This document shows, piece by piece, positions 6,710 through 7,452 of a stretch of 7,452 bases of DNA. The first letter of the stretch is position 1. The number at the start of each line of letters is the position of its first letter. The translations under genes and the position numbers were made by a program. This DNA is from Methanomassiliicoccaceae archaeon (GTDB taxonomy: Archaea > Thermoplasmatota > Thermoplasmata > Methanomassiliicoccales > Methanomethylophilaceae): contig JAEEKU010000066.1 in NCBI GenBank assembly GCA_016282555.1, forward strand, positions 1 through 7,452, read 5' to 3'. The notes under the pieces are model-generated. The model had not been told where the DNA came from and searched no databases. It was given only the letters and a program-made list of their open reading frames with translations.

Positions 6710-7452
6710 ATGGATCTGGAAACGAAATCCGACAGAAAAATCAGAAACAATTCAGAAAAGAAAGATCCGGATTCCATGTGCGAACTCGGAATCCGCCATC
6801 TGGGAGGGCTTTTCGGTATCGCTAAAGATCCGGAAGCCGCGAGGAATCTTTTGACTGCGGCGGCGGAATCCGGATGCGCCAAGGCTGAAGCGGTGATCGG
6901 GAATACAGAATCAGCTTCCGGAATGATGGAGAATTTAGCCGCGTGGTATGAGAAGCGGGCATTGGATCTGGAGCAGATCCCGTCAGAAAGGGAAGAATAT
7001 TCTCTGATGAAAAAATTCGCGGTATTCTGGTACCGCCTCTCCATGGAAGAGGGAAACGAGGATTCGCTGTACCGGCTGGCAAAATTCTACTATTACTGCG
7101 GGGGCCCGGATTACGAGTTGTCCGCCGTGCTTCTGAAATACTACTGGGAAATCGAAGGCAAGGAATCCGGAACCGCGGTGGAAATACTTGAGAAAATGAT
7201 GTCGAACGGCTGGATCAAAACGGGATGGAACTGCTATTATGACGTTCTCTGCTTCCTCAGAGAGTACGGCACGATCGACGTCACCGATTTCGAACTTAAC
7301 TATGACGAGAACCAGCCGGTGGACGATGTTACCGCGGATTCGTTTTTCGAAAAACCTCCGGAATACCCCGTTTCGGCGGAAGAAGACAGTACCAGGACAA
7401 AGCGCAGACTGGTGCATGCGCTGTTCGACAGGGGGATTCCTGCCAGAGAGAG
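6710..7452 (+). CDS. Sel1-like repeat protein, 3' end outside window
   Basis: The frame runs 247 codons from ATG 6710 to the right edge without a stop. Sel1-like repeats are TPR-related helical pairs that mediate protein-protein contacts. One clear unit lies at residues about 22-64: MCELGIRHLGG, then KDPEAARNLLTAAAESGCAKAEAVIG, with the usual K-D-P-E-A and A-A-E-x-G spacing. A second, more degenerate unit lies at about 103-147 (FWYRLSMEEGNEDSLYRLAKFYYYCGG). Residues about 190-230 are acidic and look loosely structured, before a basic patch TKRRL. There is no signal peptide at this start, so a cytoplasmic protein is likely unless the true start differs. No Shine-Dalgarno lies at normal distance; GGAG at 6681 is too far away. 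A TATA-like box 33-41 bases upstream supports the start and a short leader. It is divergent from the helicase operon. A binding scaffold role is a family-level inference; its partner is unknown. Confidence 0.8.
   Translation, partial: MDLETKSDRKIRNNSEKKDPDSMCELGIRHLGGLFGIAKDPEAARNLLTAAAESGCAKAEAVIGNTESASGMMENLAAWYEKRALDLEQIPSEREEYSLMKKFAVFWYRLSMEEGNEDSLYRLAKFYYYCGGPDYELSAVLLKYYWEIEGKESGTAVEILEKMMSNGWIKTGWNCYYDVLCFLREYGTIDVTDFELNYDENQPVDDVTADSFFEKPPEYPVSAEEDSTRTKRRLVHALFDRGIPARE

Noticed and set aside
6592..7044. Extension of the helicase frame by 151 codons upstream of the ATG at 6591
   Set aside because: It is antisense to the Sel1 gene, crosses the divergent promoter region including a perfect TATA box, and its translation lacks the character of a conserved domain.
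1..7452. CRISPR array, tRNA, rRNA, insertion sequence or pyrrolysine-type in-frame TAG
   Set aside because: I saw no regularly spaced direct repeats, no tRNA cloverleaf, no transposase motif and no terminal repeats. None of the called genes contains an internal stop, and every visible stop is TGA.

Overview
The window is archaeal. A complete 60-residue gene on the minus strand (201-383) reads as RpoK, the archaeal Rpb6/omega-like RNA polymerase subunit. The promoters carry archaeal TATA boxes (one is a textbook TTTATATA), the two main minus-strand starts look leaderless or nearly so, and the one internal start has a GGAGGTG Shine-Dalgarno. All four genes whose 3' ends are visible stop with TGA. 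G+C is moderate, around half by eye. A Sel1-repeat gene and the TGA-only stops would fit a gut or wetland methanogen of the Methanomassiliicoccales (Thermoplasmatota), but that placement is inference only.

Layout, left to right: (1) 2-175 (+), the 3' end of an unrecognised gene; (2) 201-383 (-), rpoK, convergent with it, with its own TATA box at about 413-422; (3) 437-2491 (-), a 684-aa protein I do not recognise, with a winged-helix-like N-terminal segment; (4) 2488-6591 (-), a 1367-aa superfamily 1 helicase of the UPF1/DNA2/Nam7 (COG1112-like) type with all motifs intact, a large unknown N-terminal region, coiled-coil-like stretches and an extra-long insertion between motifs Ia and II; (5) 6592-6709, a 118-bp divergent promoter region with two TATA boxes; (6) 6710-7452 (+), a Sel1-like repeat protein running off the window.

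The helicase and the 684-aa gene form a tight two-gene operon. Their ends overlap as GTGA, and the downstream gene's Shine-Dalgarno lies within the last codons of the helicase. A long SF1 helicase with an unknown N-terminal region, translationally coupled to an uncharacterised partner, resembles the build of several known antiviral modules. It is the best candidate here for an undescribed system. The sequence shows no recognisable nuclease, kinase or other toxic domain, so a defence role is a hypothesis. The operon runs straight into the rpoK promoter without a visible terminator, so read-through into rpoK is possible.

I found no tRNA, rRNA, CRISPR array, insertion sequence or attachment site.
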